Shown here in pieces: positions 1-8,604 of a DNA stretch of 64,000 nt. The stretch is from UBA5543 sp964464965 (GTDB taxonomy: Bacteria; Bacteroidota; Bacteroidia; Chitinophagales; Chitinophagaceae). The stretch is taken from positions 75,048 through 139,047 of the forward strand of contig CAYXHM010000009.1 in assembly GCA_964464965.1 (NCBI GenBank), given 5' to 3'. A program made the translations under genes and the position numbers. Each line of letters opens with the position of its first letter. Within the stretch, counting starts at the first letter, position 1. The notes under the pieces were generated by a model. It was not told where the DNA came from. It was given only the letters and a program-made list of their open reading frames with translations, and did no database searches.

Positions 1-2
1 GG

Positions 3-509
3 CGTACAGAAGAAGATGCTATCATGGTGGGGCATAATACGGCCGTGAACGATGACCCGCATCTTACAGCAAGGCTTTGGCAAGGTGAAAATCCGCTGCG
101 TGTGGTGGTGGATAAAAACCTGCAATTGCAGCGTGACCTAAAACTGTTTGACAATCAGGCCGAAACATGGGTGCTGAACAATAAGCAGGAAGGTACAGAT
201 AGGGAAGTACGTTATGTACAACTCGATTTTGCTGAAGACATTATACCACAATTATTACAACGCCTGTATGCTGCAGGGAAACAATCGCTGATAGTAGAGG
301 GTGGGGCAGTGTTGCTGCGCCATTTTATAAATGCAGGATGGTGGGATGAGGCAAGGGTGTTTACAGGTAACATTACATTACAACAAGGCATAGCCGCACC
401 CGTGCTGAAATTCTCTCCCGCCATGAAGATGGATATAGCAGACGATATGCTGCATGTCTATACAAACCCTTTAAGCAGGTACCCTTTTGTAAACGGTTAC
501 GACTTATAA
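3..509 (+). CDS. ribD: RibD C-terminal (reductase) part, 5' truncated by window edge
   Basis: This is the C-terminal half of the bifunctional riboflavin enzyme RibD. It reduces 5-amino-6-(5-phosphoribosylamino)uracil-2,5-dione with NADPH. The frame is open to the first bases, which read RTEEDAIMVGHNTAVNDDP, the substrate-binding signature at the start of the RibD reductase domain. LIVEGGAVLLRHFINAG further on is the second conserved RibD_C block. The internal ATG at position 24 is therefore not the start; the deaminase domain lies before the window. The gene ends 3 bases before the next start. The other riboflavin gene here, ribBA, is at 31.8 kb. Confidence 0.9.
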   Translation, partial: RTEEDAIMVGHNTAVNDDPHLTARLWQGENPLRVVVDKNLQLQRDLKLFDNQAETWVLNNKQEGTDREVRYVQLDFAEDIIPQLLQRLYAAGKQSLIVEGGAVLLRHFINAGWWDEARVFTGNITLQQGIAAPVLKFSPAMKMDIADDMLHVYTNPLSRYPFVNGYDL

Positions 510-512
510 TCT

Positions 513-1379
513 ATGTTCTACCTGGTAGCCGTTATTCTCCTTAATACAGTTGTTTTCTCACTGTTTAAACTATTTGGCAGGTTTCAGATTAACACCCTGC
601 AGGCTGTAACTGTGAACTACTGGGTATGTGTGGCTACAGGATTGCTGACGCACGGCAGCGATGTATGCACGCCCTGCATGGTGGGTGAGCCCTGGCTGAT
701 AAGTGGTATGTTGCTGGGTGCTTACTTCATCTTCCTGTTCAACTTTATGGCATACAGCACGCGTACACAAGGCATGACCATTACCACTGTAGCTAACAAA
801 ATATCGCTGGTAATACCTGTGCTGTTCTCCTTCTGGCTGTATAGTGAGCCTGCTACATGGATGAAACTGGCAGGTATTGCTTTGGCACTACCCGCAGTAT
901 ATTTTGCTACTAAGCAAGAGGGGGTTATACAACTAAAGCAACTGTTGGCACCCATAGGCATATTCATAACCAGTGGCCTGTCTGACACGGCCATAAAATA
1001 CATCCAGCATACACAACTGCACCACCCCGATTCACAGGCAGCATTTACCATAGTTACCTTTGCTACAGCTGCGGCATTGGGTACTGCCTTTGTGTTAATA
1101 AGTCTTGCTACGGGTAAGAGTAAGCCTGCTATGAAGAATGTAATAGCAGGTATCGCATTAGGCATTCCCAATTACTTTTCCATTTACTACCTCATACGCC
1201 TGCTCGATGCGGATATATTGCCCAGCTCATCTATTATACCGGTAAACAACGTGGGGATTGTAATTACTACCTCTATTACGGCTATATTTCTCTTTAAAGA
1301 AACAACAAGCCGCCTGCGGATAGCAGGTATTGCAATGGCGGTAGTAGCAATTGTTCTTATAGCTTTATCGGGAAGCTAA
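513..1379 (+). CDS. DMT-superfamily (EamA-like) transporter
   Basis: A 288-residue, strongly hydrophobic protein of about ten membrane segments with no signal peptide, which fits the two-fold five-helix DMT/EamA arrangement. The first helix starts at residue 2 and the last ends close to the C-terminus. Hydrophilic loops are short. It begins 3 bases after the ribD stop, so it is probably co-transcribed with ribD. The substrate cannot be read from the sequence; linkage to ribD makes a metabolite exporter or a vitamin-related carrier possible, but this is only a guess from position. Confidence 0.75.
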   Translation: MFYLVAVILLNTVVFSLFKLFGRFQINTLQAVTVNYWVCVATGLLTHGSDVCTPCMVGEPWLISGMLLGAYFIFLFNFMAYSTRTQGMTITTVANKISLVIPVLFSFWLYSEPATWMKLAGIALALPAVYFATKQEGVIQLKQLLAPIGIFITSGLSDTAIKYIQHTQLHHPDSQAAFTIVTFATAAALGTAFVLISLATGKSKPAMKNVIAGIALGIPNYFSIYYLIRLLDADILPSSSIIPVNNVGIVITTSITAIFLFKETTSRLRIAGIAMAVVAIVLIALSGS

Positions 1380-1404
1380 GGTTCTGATAATCCCGATTAA
1401 GCCC

Positions 1405-1412
1405 TAAATTTG
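1405..1412 (+). promoter_or_regulatory. -7 element TAAATTTG before fdhD
   Basis: Perfect match to the Bacteroidota -7 consensus TAnnTTTG, ending 4 bases before the fdhD ATG. The predicted transcript start falls at about 1415-1416, so the mRNA would be nearly leaderless. No clear -33 TTTG is seen. Confidence 0.55.
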
Positions 1413-1416
1413 AACT

Positions 1417-2244
1417 ATGGACAATGGCTCGGTAACAAGGCGGCAGATAAGCAGGATAACGGCCGATGGCATAGCAACGATGGACGACCTGCTGGCCACA
1501 GAAGAGCCACTGGAAATAAGGCTGGTTTATGGTACAAAGCTGCACCCGCAAAAGAAAAACCTGGCAGTGACCATGCGCACCCCTGGCAACGATACAGAAC
1601 TGGCCATGGGTTTTCTTTATACAGAGGGTATCATCAGCAATGCAAACGATGTAGCCGGTTGCAGCATACTACGCGAAAATGTGGTACAGGTAACACTGCG
1701 GGAGGGTATCTCCCTCAACCTGAACAGCATGGACAGGAATTTCTACACCACATCCAGCTGCGGGGTATGCGGCAAGGCTTCCATAGATGCTATACGTACA
1801 GAATCTGCCATATATGATAAGGCAAAACCATTTGCGGTAAAAGCATCTGTTATATATAATTTGCCACAACTGTTGCGCGTCAGCCAGGAGGCATTTAAAG
1901 ATACAGGGGGCATACATGCGGCCGCTTTGTTTGGCATAACGGGCAACCTGTTAATGTTGCGTGAAGATGTGGGCCGTCATAACGCGCTGGACAAGCTGTT
2001 AGGCGCTGCATTGCAGCAAGGTATTGTACCTTTGCAGGAGCATATCCTGCTGCTGAGCGGCAGGGCAAGTTTTGAACTGGTGCAGAAGGCCGTAATGGCA
2101 GGTATAAAGATGATAGTAGCGGTAGGTGCACCCAGTAGCCTGGCGGTGGAAACGGCAGACGAGTACGGGGTAACACTGGCAGGATTTGTGAAGCAGGACA
2201 GGATGAATATATATTGCGGGGCGGAAAGGATTGTGCCGGACTAA
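1417..2244 (+). CDS. fdhD: FdhD sulfurtransferase for molybdenum cofactor
   Basis: FdhD carries sulfur from a cysteine desulfurase to the bis-MGD molybdenum cofactor of formate-dehydrogenase-type enzymes. The 275-residue protein shows the family signatures in order: the sulfur-transfer CxxC (Cys115, Cys118 in SSCGVCGK), GGIHAAAL, EDVGRHNALDKL, LSGRASFELVQKA and GAPSSLAVETADEYG. Length is normal for the family. It heads a tight run with the 124-aa gene and the FdhF-like oxidoreductase, its obvious client. The ATG at 1417 sits just after a good -7 element. Confidence 0.95.
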   Translation: MDNGSVTRRQISRITADGIATMDDLLATEEPLEIRLVYGTKLHPQKKNLAVTMRTPGNDTELAMGFLYTEGIISNANDVAGCSILRENVVQVTLREGISLNLNSMDRNFYTTSSCGVCGKASIDAIRTESAIYDKAKPFAVKASVIYNLPQLLRVSQEAFKDTGGIHAAALFGITGNLLMLREDVGRHNALDKLLGAALQQGIVPLQEHILLLSGRASFELVQKAVMAGIKMIVAVGAPSSLAVETADEYGVTLAGFVKQDRMNIYCGAERIVPD

Positions 2245-2260
2245 TTTAAAAAGAACATTT

Positions 2261-2635
2261 ATGAAAATAAGGATAAATGGCAATTCGGTAAGGCTGCGGC
2301 TTAGCAAGAGCGAGGTGGAAGAATTTGGCCGGAAAGGGTATATAGAGCAGCGTACTAAGTTTGGCGGCCCTGTATTTACTTATGCGCTGGGCAAGACCAC
2401 AGCACCTGTAATGACGGCTGAATTTGACAACTGCAAGATGGTGGTGTACCTGCCCGAAGACAAGGCGGAGACATGGGTGAAAACAGAAAAAGTAGGATAT
2501 GATGCCAACATGGATATAGGCGGCGGAGAAGTATTATATTTATTGCTGGAAAAAGATTTTAAATGCCTGGACAACAGCATAGAAGACCAGGGCGACAATT
2601 ACGACAATCCGTTGGCGGCACAATTCAATAAGTAA
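2261..2635 (+). CDS. Small conserved protein between fdhD and fdhF-like gene (DUF7009-like)
   Basis: A 124-residue soluble protein starting MKIRINGNSVRLRLSKSEV. An upstream in-frame TTG (2231) would lie inside fdhD, so the ATG at 2261 is preferred. The N-terminal pattern resembles, from memory, the family called DUF7009; I could not check this. There are no catalytic motifs I recognise; the middle is beta-rich and the C-terminus acidic (YLLLEKDFKCLDN). Its stop overlaps the ATG of the oxidoreductase by one base (TAATG), so the two are translationally coupled. A role as an accessory or assembly factor for that oxidoreductase is inferred from context only. Confidence 0.75.
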   Translation: MKIRINGNSVRLRLSKSEVEEFGRKGYIEQRTKFGGPVFTYALGKTTAPVMTAEFDNCKMVVYLPEDKAETWVKTEKVGYDANMDIGGGEVLYLLLEKDFKCLDNSIEDQGDNYDNPLAAQFNK

Positions 2636-4947
2636 TGAGCAAAGAGCAGAACAATATACCTAATGCGGAAAACCCCGAAACATTTACGGGGCTGAAACTC
2701 ACTAAACCTAAAGATATGGCTGCGGGCATACCTGCGGTAATATCCAGCGCTAAGCACATGCTCAGCGAGATGGGCCCTATGCGTGCACTAAGCGCATTGG
2801 CAGCTTTGAACCAGAAAAAAGGTTTTGATTGCCCCGGTTGTGCCTGGCCCGATCCTGACGGCCATCGCTCACCTATAGCAGAATATTGTGAGAATGGTGC
2901 AAAAGCCATAGCCGAAGAAGCTACTACAAAAAAATGCGATGCCGCTTTCTTTGCTAAAAACAGTGTGTACGACCTGGCTGCCCTTACCGACTACGAGATT
3001 GGCAAGAAGGGCCGTGTAACTGAACCCATGTACCTGCCCAAAGGTGCAACCCACTACCAGCCCATAAGCTGGGACGATGCTTTCAAAAAAATAGCCAAAC
3101 ACCTGAACGAGGTTAACAACCCAAACGAGAGTGTATTTTATACATCGGGGCGCACCAGCAACGAGGCTGCGTTCCTGTACCAGCTGTTTGTGCGTGAGTA
3201 TGGTACCAACAACCTGCCCGACTGTTCTAACATGTGCCACGAAAGCAGTGGTGTAGCCCTGAATGAAACCGTGGGCATAGGTAAAGGTTCTGTAACGCTG
3301 GAAGATTTTTACGAAGCAGAGGTCATCATCATATTAGGGCAAAACCCCGGTACCAACCACCCGCGTATGCTGTCTGCATTGCAAAGGGCTAAGCAGAATG
3401 GCGCACAGATAATATCTGTAAACCCCCTGCCCGAAACGGGGCTTATCAGCTTCAGCAATCCGCAGGAGGTGAGGGGTGCATTGGGTATCAAAACAAAACT
3501 GACCGACCTGTTTTTGCAGGTGAAGATAAACGGCGATATGGCACTGCTGAAAGCCATAGGCCACCTGCTGTTGCAGGAGGAAAAGAAGATGCCCGGCTCT
3601 GTGTTCGACCATGAGTTTATTAAGAACAACACTAAGGGCTACGAGCATTACATCCGCAACCTGGAGCAGAACAACGACCTGCAAAAACTATCTGAAGCCT
3701 GTGGTATTTCTATGGCGCAGATAAATGAAGCGGTAGATATCATTAAACATAAAAAGAAAATAATAGCCTGCTGGGCCATGGGGCTTACGCAGCACAAAAA
3801 CGCTGTAGATACCATAAAAGAAGTGGTGAACCTGCTGCTGGTAAAAGGCAGCATAGGCAAACCCGGCGCCGGTACATGTCCTGTACGCGGGCATAGCAAT
3901 GTGCAGGGCGACAGGACGATGGGTATCTTTGAGAAACCATCTAAAGCACTGCTGGACAGCATACAACGCACCTATGGTTTTGAGCCCCCGCGTGAGCATG
4001 GGTACGATGTGGTAGACTGTATAAAAGCCATGCACGAGGGCAGGGCAAAGGTGTTTATAGCTATGGGGGGCAACTTCCTTTCTGCCACGCCTGATACCGA
4101 ATTTACAGCACAGGCATTGCGCAATACAAAACTAACCGTACAGGTATCTACCAAGCTGAACCGCAGCCACCTGGTACATGGCGAGGAAGCAATCATACTA
4201 CCATGCCTGGGCCGTAGTGATAAAGATGTGGTGAATGGCAAACAGCAGTTCATCAGTTGCGAAAACTCTATGGGTGTGGTGCAGATGTCTAAAGGGCATT
4301 TGAAACCATTGAGCGATACCCTGCTGAGCGAACCTGTAATTGTAGCAAGGCTGGCTAAAGAAACACTGGCAGGGCGCACCCGTGTAAACTGGGACCTGTA
4401 CCTGGAAGACTACGACTATATACGCAATGATATAGAACTGGTTATACCGGGCTTTGACAGCTACAACGAGCGTGTACGCCACCTGGGGGGCTTCTACCTG
4501 CCCAACGGCGCCCGTGCGGGAAAATACAATACACTGGAAGGCAAGGCCATCTTTAGCGATACAGAAGTAAGCTACCACAACCTGGCGGCAGACGAGTACA
4601 TCATGATGACCGTACGCAGCCACGACCAGTTTAACACCACCATATACGGCCTTGACGACCGCTACCGTGGCGTTGTCAACGAGCGCAGGGTAATCTTTAT
4701 GAACGAACAGGATATAGCCAAGGCAGGCTTTAAAGGCGGCGATGTGATAGACCTGTACAACTACCACAGCGGGGTAGAGCGTGTAGCCCGCAGGTTCATC
4801 ATAGTACCGTTCAGCATACCGCAGGGCTGTACCGCTACATACTTCCCCGAAACCAACGTACTGGTACCCATAGACAGCACTGCCGATAAAAGCAATACCC
4901 CCACCTCAAAGTTTATAGTACTGAAGCTGAAGAAGCATGAGGGGTAG
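2635..4947 (+). CDS. FdhF/YdeP-family molybdopterin oxidoreductase
   Basis: A 770-residue bis-MGD oxidoreductase of the formate-dehydrogenase-like YdeP branch. The N-terminus has CPGCAWPD (Cys66, Cys69). The segment SNMCHESSGVAL places Cys201 where formate dehydrogenases carry the Mo-liganding Cys or Sec; Cys197 lies just before it. GQNPGTNHPRM and GTCPVRGHSNVQGDR are cofactor-binding segments, and the dinucleotide-binding domain begins near residue 656 (VRSHDQFNTTIYG). No extra Fe-S ferredoxin domain, beta or gamma subunit is fused or adjacent, so the electron partner is unknown. E. coli YdeP is linked to acid resistance, but formate or another substrate cannot be decided here. Confidence 0.88.
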   Translation: MSKEQNNIPNAENPETFTGLKLTKPKDMAAGIPAVISSAKHMLSEMGPMRALSALAALNQKKGFDCPGCAWPDPDGHRSPIAEYCENGAKAIAEEATTKKCDAAFFAKNSVYDLAALTDYEIGKKGRVTEPMYLPKGATHYQPISWDDAFKKIAKHLNEVNNPNESVFYTSGRTSNEAAFLYQLFVREYGTNNLPDCSNMCHESSGVALNETVGIGKGSVTLEDFYEAEVIIILGQNPGTNHPRMLSALQRAKQNGAQIISVNPLPETGLISFSNPQEVRGALGIKTKLTDLFLQVKINGDMALLKAIGHLLLQEEKKMPGSVFDHEFIKNNTKGYEHYIRNLEQNNDLQKLSEACGISMAQINEAVDIIKHKKKIIACWAMGLTQHKNAVDTIKEVVNLLLVKGSIGKPGAGTCPVRGHSNVQGDRTMGIFEKPSKALLDSIQRTYGFEPPREHGYDVVDCIKAMHEGRAKVFIAMGGNFLSATPDTEFTAQALRNTKLTVQVSTKLNRSHLVHGEEAIILPCLGRSDKDVVNGKQQFISCENSMGVVQMSKGHLKPLSDTLLSEPVIVARLAKETLAGRTRVNWDLYLEDYDYIRNDIELVIPGFDSYNERVRHLGGFYLPNGARAGKYNTLEGKAIFSDTEVSYHNLAADEYIMMTVRSHDQFNTTIYGLDDRYRGVVNERRVIFMNEQDIAKAGFKGGDVIDLYNYHSGVERVARRFIIVPFSIPQGCTATYFPETNVLVPIDSTADKSNTPTSKFIVLKLKKHEG

Positions 4948-5422
4948 ATTTAAAATAAAACATATTGCGGTAATCAGCTTAATTATTGTTGCATTGGGTT
5001 GCAATAGAAATAGTGAGGTAGTTGAACGGTCAATGAATGATTATGGCTATGATATGGATAGTTTAAGGCGCTTGGTTATTCAAAAGGGAGACACTACCGC
5101 ATATGGTGATCTCTATATTATGGCTCTTGACTACGACCCAAATGAGATGATGCCATACACGTTTATCATGGCAAGCAAATATGATTATCCTCCGGCTTAT
5201 ATAGACTTTTGCCACTCATTAATGGACTTATACAATCTTGACAGGTCTAAGGATACTATTGACTTTTCTTTAGTAGATAAGGATACCAGAGTTTTGCTTT
5301 TTCATTACTTGCGAAAAGCAGAAGAAGTGGATGTTGATACAACTACGAGTGCTGCTCATATAATGAAAATAGCGAGGCTTAATCCAGCATTCGCCGAGGA
5401 TATAAAAAAGTCAGAATATTAA
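4937..5422 (+). CDS. Predicted lipoprotein, unknown function
   Basis: A 161-residue protein with an N-terminal basic stretch, a hydrophobic segment and a lipobox ending in Cys22 (VALGC), so it should be lipid-anchored in the envelope. The rest is acidic and helical in appearance, with no family I recognise. The start overlaps the end of the oxidoreductase gene by 11 bases in another frame. Its sequence is clearly richer in A+T than the upstream genes, so it may be a later arrival rather than an old member of the operon. Confidence 0.7.
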   Translation: MRGRFKIKHIAVISLIIVALGCNRNSEVVERSMNDYGYDMDSLRRLVIQKGDTTAYGDLYIMALDYDPNEMMPYTFIMASKYDYPPAYIDFCHSLMDLYNLDRSKDTIDFSLVDKDTRVLLFHYLRKAEEVDVDTTTSAAHIMKIARLNPAFAEDIKKSEY

Positions 5423-5504
5423 TCCTTCACTGTATAAAGGTTACAATATGCAATGACGTTTACAAGTGCCGCACACCGTACCGCGCGGCGCAGCACTCAA
5501 GAGA

Positions 5505-5655
5505 TATTCCCCCTATCCCCCTAAAGGGGAGACGTATTTTGTAAACGTAATATAGTAAGCTCCCCATCTCAGATGAGGACATCAGGTTTGTAAAAGCAAG
5601 AGGTACATAACATTTTCCCTCTTAGAGAGCGGTTAGGGGTGTGTTTGCCCGGGGG
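5505..5655. repeat. Intergenic palindrome remnants
   Basis: The gap 5423-5680 has no credible ORF. It holds C/T-rich and G/A-rich blocks that pair: TCCCC (5516-5520) with GGGGA (5526-5530), then a CCCATCTCAGATGAGG-type block and CCCTCTTAGAGAGCGGTTAGGGGTG. They resemble degenerate copies of the repeats at 6572, 11458 and 12063. Confidence 0.5.
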
Positions 5656-5680
5656 TAAGGTCATAACGTGCCGGATTACC

Positions 5681-6232
5681 TTATAGCTTCGCGTAATGAT
5701 GTGCAACACACCCTGATGAGAAGTTCTTTGTGTCAACCAGCTTCAGATTAAGGGCCTGCTGAAGACTGCCGGAAGGCAGCAACGGCCTTCCTTTTCCTAC
5801 CAGCAACGGGTGGATAACCAAATTAAATTCATCGATAAGGCCCGCTTCTATCAGCTCAGGCAGCAGGCTCACACTATCTACAGATATCTTCTTTCCCGGT
5901 TGCTGTTTCAGTTTCCGCAGTTCTTCAGCAGCATTGCCTTTGATGATACGCGTTTTCTCATCCCCCTCTGTTAATGATCTGGACATGACAACCCTGTCAA
6001 TTTCACTTAGCCTTTTGGCAAACCTCAGTTCCGCCGCCGTGCCCGTTCCGTTTTTTGCAGCATCGGCCCAGTAGGGAAACATAAGCTGGTACATGATGCG
6101 GCCGTAAAACAACAGGTCCACATCATCCATCGTCGCCGTAAAGTAGTCCATAAGTGCGTCATCCGGGGCAGCCATTGTGTGGTCGCAATAGCCATCCAGG
6201 CTTATATTCATAGCAAATGTTACAGTCCTCAT
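5681..6232 (-). CDS. RibD_C/DHFR-like reductase (YyaP type)
   Basis: A 183-residue single-domain protein starting MRTVTFAMNISLDGYCD, the usual opening of stand-alone RibD_C/dihydrofolate-reductase-fold proteins. FYGRIMYQLMFPYW and the C-terminal DEFNLVIHPLLVGKGRPLL are the other family hallmarks. The open frame extends upstream to 6391, but the extra 53 residues are not like the family and would overlap the promoter of the divergent gene, so the ATG at 6232 is chosen. Substrate unknown; these proteins are usually annotated only as dihydrofolate reductase family. It is divergent from the small gene at 6365. Confidence 0.85.
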   Translation of the reverse strand: MRTVTFAMNISLDGYCDHTMAAPDDALMDYFTATMDDVDLLFYGRIMYQLMFPYWADAAKNGTGTAAELRFAKRLSEIDRVVMSRSLTEGDEKTRIIKGNAAEELRKLKQQPGKKISVDSVSLLPELIEAGLIDEFNLVIHPLLVGKGRPLLPSGSLQQALNLKLVDTKNFSSGCVAHHYAKL

Positions 6233-6349
6233 GTAGTTTGTCTTTAAATGTACTTGTAAAAGTATAAGATGGGCGTCAATAACATAGGGGTGAGCCGCGA
6301 CAAAAATGGTATGCTTTTCCGTCAGCCTGCTGGAGAGGCGTGATTTCTT

Positions 6350-6357
6350 TACCTTTA
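6350..6357 (+). promoter_or_regulatory. -7 element TACCTTTA
   Basis: Close match to TAnnTTTG, 7 bases before the ATG at 6365; predicts a very short or absent leader and supports the 68-aa ORF as real. Confidence 0.4.
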
Positions 6358-6364
6358 TGCTACC

Positions 6365-6571
6365 ATGCGTACCACTACAAAACTGAAGCATATACTGCAG
6401 CTATACACCGTCACCATCGATATGGATGAAGATGCACAAATGCACCTGATGATATTTGATAAGAAGGATAACTCTTCAGAAGAGTTTATCAATAAGTCTT
6501 ACTCTGTGGTAATTGACAAAGCATTCAGGTATATGATGAAGAAGATTAAAGCCCGGTGTAGTATAAGTTAG
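6365..6571 (+). CDS. Small hypothetical protein (68 aa)
   Basis: A 68-residue, charged, soluble protein with no signal peptide and no family I recognise. It contains the phrase DMDEDAQMHLMIFDKKD and a basic C-terminus. Support for it being a gene is indirect: a -7-like element lies directly upstream, the ORF does not overlap another gene once the divergent reductase start is corrected, and codon use looks ordinary. It is followed by a repeat-rich gap. Confidence 0.5.
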   Translation: MRTTTKLKHILQLYTVTIDMDEDAQMHLMIFDKKDNSSEEFINKSYSVVIDKAFRYMMKKIKARCSIS

Positions 6572-6686
6572 CTCCCCACCTAAGAGGAGGAGCGGAGAAT
6601 AGACGTTCCGCCGTCGGCGGAGGGAGTCCGGAAGTTTATCCCGCTACGGGCGGGAGGAGAGGTTGATACTCGCGGAGTACAGAAGT
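6572..6686. repeat. GC-rich palindromic intergenic repeat
   Basis: Several short perfect inverted repeats follow one another: TCCGCC (6607-6612) with GGCGGA (6616-6621), and TCCCGC (6639-6644) with GCGGGA (6650-6655). The block is much richer in G+C than its surroundings and opens with GCTCCCCACCTAAGAGGAGG, similar in style to the blocks at 5505 and 11458. It looks like an accumulation of mobile REP-like sequences. Confidence 0.6.
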
Positions 6687-6689
6687 TCA

Positions 6690-6720
6690 TTTGTGACGCT
6701 ACGAAATTGTCATACCTTTG
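6690..6720 (+). promoter_or_regulatory. Promoter of J-KTSC gene
   Basis: TTTG at 6690-6693 and TACCTTTG at 6713-6720 with 19 bases between: a textbook Bacteroidota promoter. It rules out the ORF start at 6718 and supports the ATG at 6787. Confidence 0.75.
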
Positions 6721-6786
6721 CGCCTTCGAAAATGTTTCGTTGGGCATTTAGCTATTGCAAAACACGTTTACTACATAGTAGTCATT

Positions 6787-7233
6787 ATGAAAAAGATTAT
6801 AGAGTACAGAAGACTTTTAGGCGTAACTAAAACTGCTGATGTACAGGAGTTGAAGACAGTATACAGAACCCTGATGAAAGCCTGGCATCCTGATAAATTT
6901 CAGGATAATGAAGAAGGGAAAAATGAAGCTGAACTGAAAAGTCGTGAGTTTATTGAGGCCTATAACTTTTTATTAAGCATAGCGCCGGAAACAATAGAAA
7001 AAGCGCTGCCGGAATATACGCAGACCATTACTGCCTGCACAATCCTCAACTACTCTTACGAAAAATCTACCCTGTTGCTGAACTTTATAGATGGCAGCAG
7101 TTACGAGTATTTCGATGTACCCAAAACTATATACATAAAGCTCACTTCATCTGACGTGCCTGCAAGATTTTGCAGGCGCCATATATACCATTCGTTTGTA
7201 TATCGTAAGGTTACTAAGGCGATGGAAGCATAG
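6787..7233 (+). CDS. J-domain protein fused to KTSC domain
   Basis: A 148-residue protein with two parts. Residues 1-65 form a J domain with the Hsp70-stimulating HPD motif (residues 34-36). Residues 95-145 match a KTSC domain (YEYFDVPKTIYIKL and a conserved aromatic/basic end). J domains dock DnaK; the KTSC domain has no settled function. There is no Gly/Phe linker or zinc-finger domain, so this is not DnaJ itself but a specialised co-chaperone or adaptor. Start chosen from the promoter at 6690-6720. It is followed by a strong palindrome. Confidence 0.85.
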   Translation: MKKIIEYRRLLGVTKTADVQELKTVYRTLMKAWHPDKFQDNEEGKNEAELKSREFIEAYNFLLSIAPETIEKALPEYTQTITACTILNYSYEKSTLLLNFIDGSSYEYFDVPKTIYIKLTSSDVPARFCRRHIYHSFVYRKVTKAMEA

Positions 7234-7271
7234 CCTGCCCGAATGAAGCTTTAATGTGATAAAGGCAAAAA

Positions 7272-7307
7272 CCGGTTCGGCGTAGTCAGGAGACTACGCC
7301 GAACCGG
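7272..7307. repeat. Perfect 16-bp inverted repeat with GACTACGCCGAAC arm
   Basis: Arms 7272-7287 and 7292-7307 are perfect reverse complements around the loop AGGA. There is no T-tract, so it is not a standard terminator. The right arm contains ACTACGCCGAAC, which recurs at 8638-8652 and, with one base missing, at 10288-10301. The rest of the gap 7234-7483 contains only A+T-rich sequence and a weaker relative near 7370 (ACACTATGCCGAAAC). Confidence 0.75.
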
Positions 7308-7483
7308 ATAAGCTATTGTGTTGGGTGATGTTTTCAGGTATATTATGAAGAAGTTGCCCCCGCTTCGACGTTAGCAAGGGACACTATGCCGAAACGGATT
7401 GAAGTGTAAGTAATTTTTGTAAGCTGTTATCTTGGTATATTTATTGTATCGCTTTATAAAAGCTACACCTCATCAAATATGAT

Positions 7484-8518
7484 ATGCCTCGTTATATAAA
7501 ATACATATTCCTCGTCCTCTGTTTACAAATTGGGTGCAATGTCGCGTATGCAGGTCGTCCTCCCGGGCCATTCCTGTTCGAGCTTATCTCTGAGTCCACA
7601 TTGTATGAACAGGGAGCTGTGATGGAGTTTACATTACGCATTACAAACTGGGACGATTTAAATACACATCCGGTACTGCTGCCGGGGCCCGGGTACCAGG
7701 GCAGGAAGTTTATTTATTTGACAGCTCATGTAGATGATCAATACAAAACCCCGCTTGCAGTGGAGGATAATACTGGCCTGGCAGATTCTACGGGGGTTTA
7801 CAATTACCAGTTAGCTCCCGGAGAACACCTGGACATACGGCTGAAGGTATACCCTGATGCCCGTCTTGCGGTGATTCCTTCTGAGCCACACTGGTTCAGC
7901 CGGCCCCTGGATACAGGTGCATATCAACTACAAGCCTGGTACCTGCCTTACGAAGACCTCGAACTAACAGGCAGGGCGCACCAGGGTATTGAAGACCATT
8001 CACAATACAACGGCGCTACAGACTTTTTCAGGATAGAATTAATGCCTGCATCGCAACAGGTGTATAATAAGCTTGACGAGTGCAAAGACGACTGTGGTTT
8101 TTGCAGGGATATAGAAAGAGGGAGATGGAAGAAAGTGAAAAAAGCCATTGAAGCACGGGTGAAAATTTCCTACGAGGCTGAAGACAAGCCCGGTACCCGC
8201 ACGGCATCACGCGGGTATTGGCTGGACAGGCACAGGAATATTGCTTATGTATCGCCTTTGCCTGAGGCTGTCCCGGCGATATTTCCCGGTCATTCGGGGC
8301 ATGTCCTTGGTTTTAAGAGCGGCGACTCTGTGCTCTATTACAATATGACAGTTCAGTCAGGCAGGCTCTTCCCCGGACGCGCACGGCTCCAAAGTATTGC
8401 CTATTGGATGTTCCGGCGAAATGGCCTGTTCAAAACATCTGATGAAGATTATGTAGGCCTGAGCCGTTTTGAACCCGTACCTGCCCCGAACCTGTTTCCC
8501 GTCAGCAGCAATCGGTAA
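7484..8518 (+). CDS. Secreted or lipid-anchored protein, unknown function
   Basis: A 344-residue exported protein. The N-terminus has a hydrophobic stretch that can be read either as a lipoprotein signal (LQIGC, Cys18) or as a signal peptidase I site (AYA before Gly24). The N-terminal half looks like a beta-sandwich; the middle has three close cysteines (DECKDDCGFC, about residues 200-209) that could form disulfides or bind metal. No type IX sorting tail is present at the C-terminus. No family was recognised. It stands alone between two repeat-containing gaps. Confidence 0.7.
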   Translation: MPRYIKYIFLVLCLQIGCNVAYAGRPPGPFLFELISESTLYEQGAVMEFTLRITNWDDLNTHPVLLPGPGYQGRKFIYLTAHVDDQYKTPLAVEDNTGLADSTGVYNYQLAPGEHLDIRLKVYPDARLAVIPSEPHWFSRPLDTGAYQLQAWYLPYEDLELTGRAHQGIEDHSQYNGATDFFRIELMPASQQVYNKLDECKDDCGFCRDIERGRWKKVKKAIEARVKISYEAEDKPGTRTASRGYWLDRHRNIAYVSPLPEAVPAIFPGHSGHVLGFKSGDSVLYYNMTVQSGRLFPGRARLQSIAYWMFRRNGLFKTSDEDYVGLSRFEPVPAPNLFPVSSNR

Positions 8519-8604
8519 AAGAGCTCGACTATATACATCAGAACCCGGGCTGGGTAGAAGGCGAAGAGGATTCGGGGTGGAATGATTAGCAGCTTTCACA
8601 AATC

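Noticed and set aside
1410..1817. Overlapping ORF in fdhD
   Set aside because: Out-of-frame shadow; fdhD in the other frame shows every family motif.
4198..4767. Minus-strand ORF inside the oxidoreductase gene
   Set aside because: Shadow of the conserved coding strand; no family pattern and no start signals.
6718..6786. Longer start of the J-KTSC protein
   Set aside because: The position is inside the promoter, whose -7 element ends at 6720.
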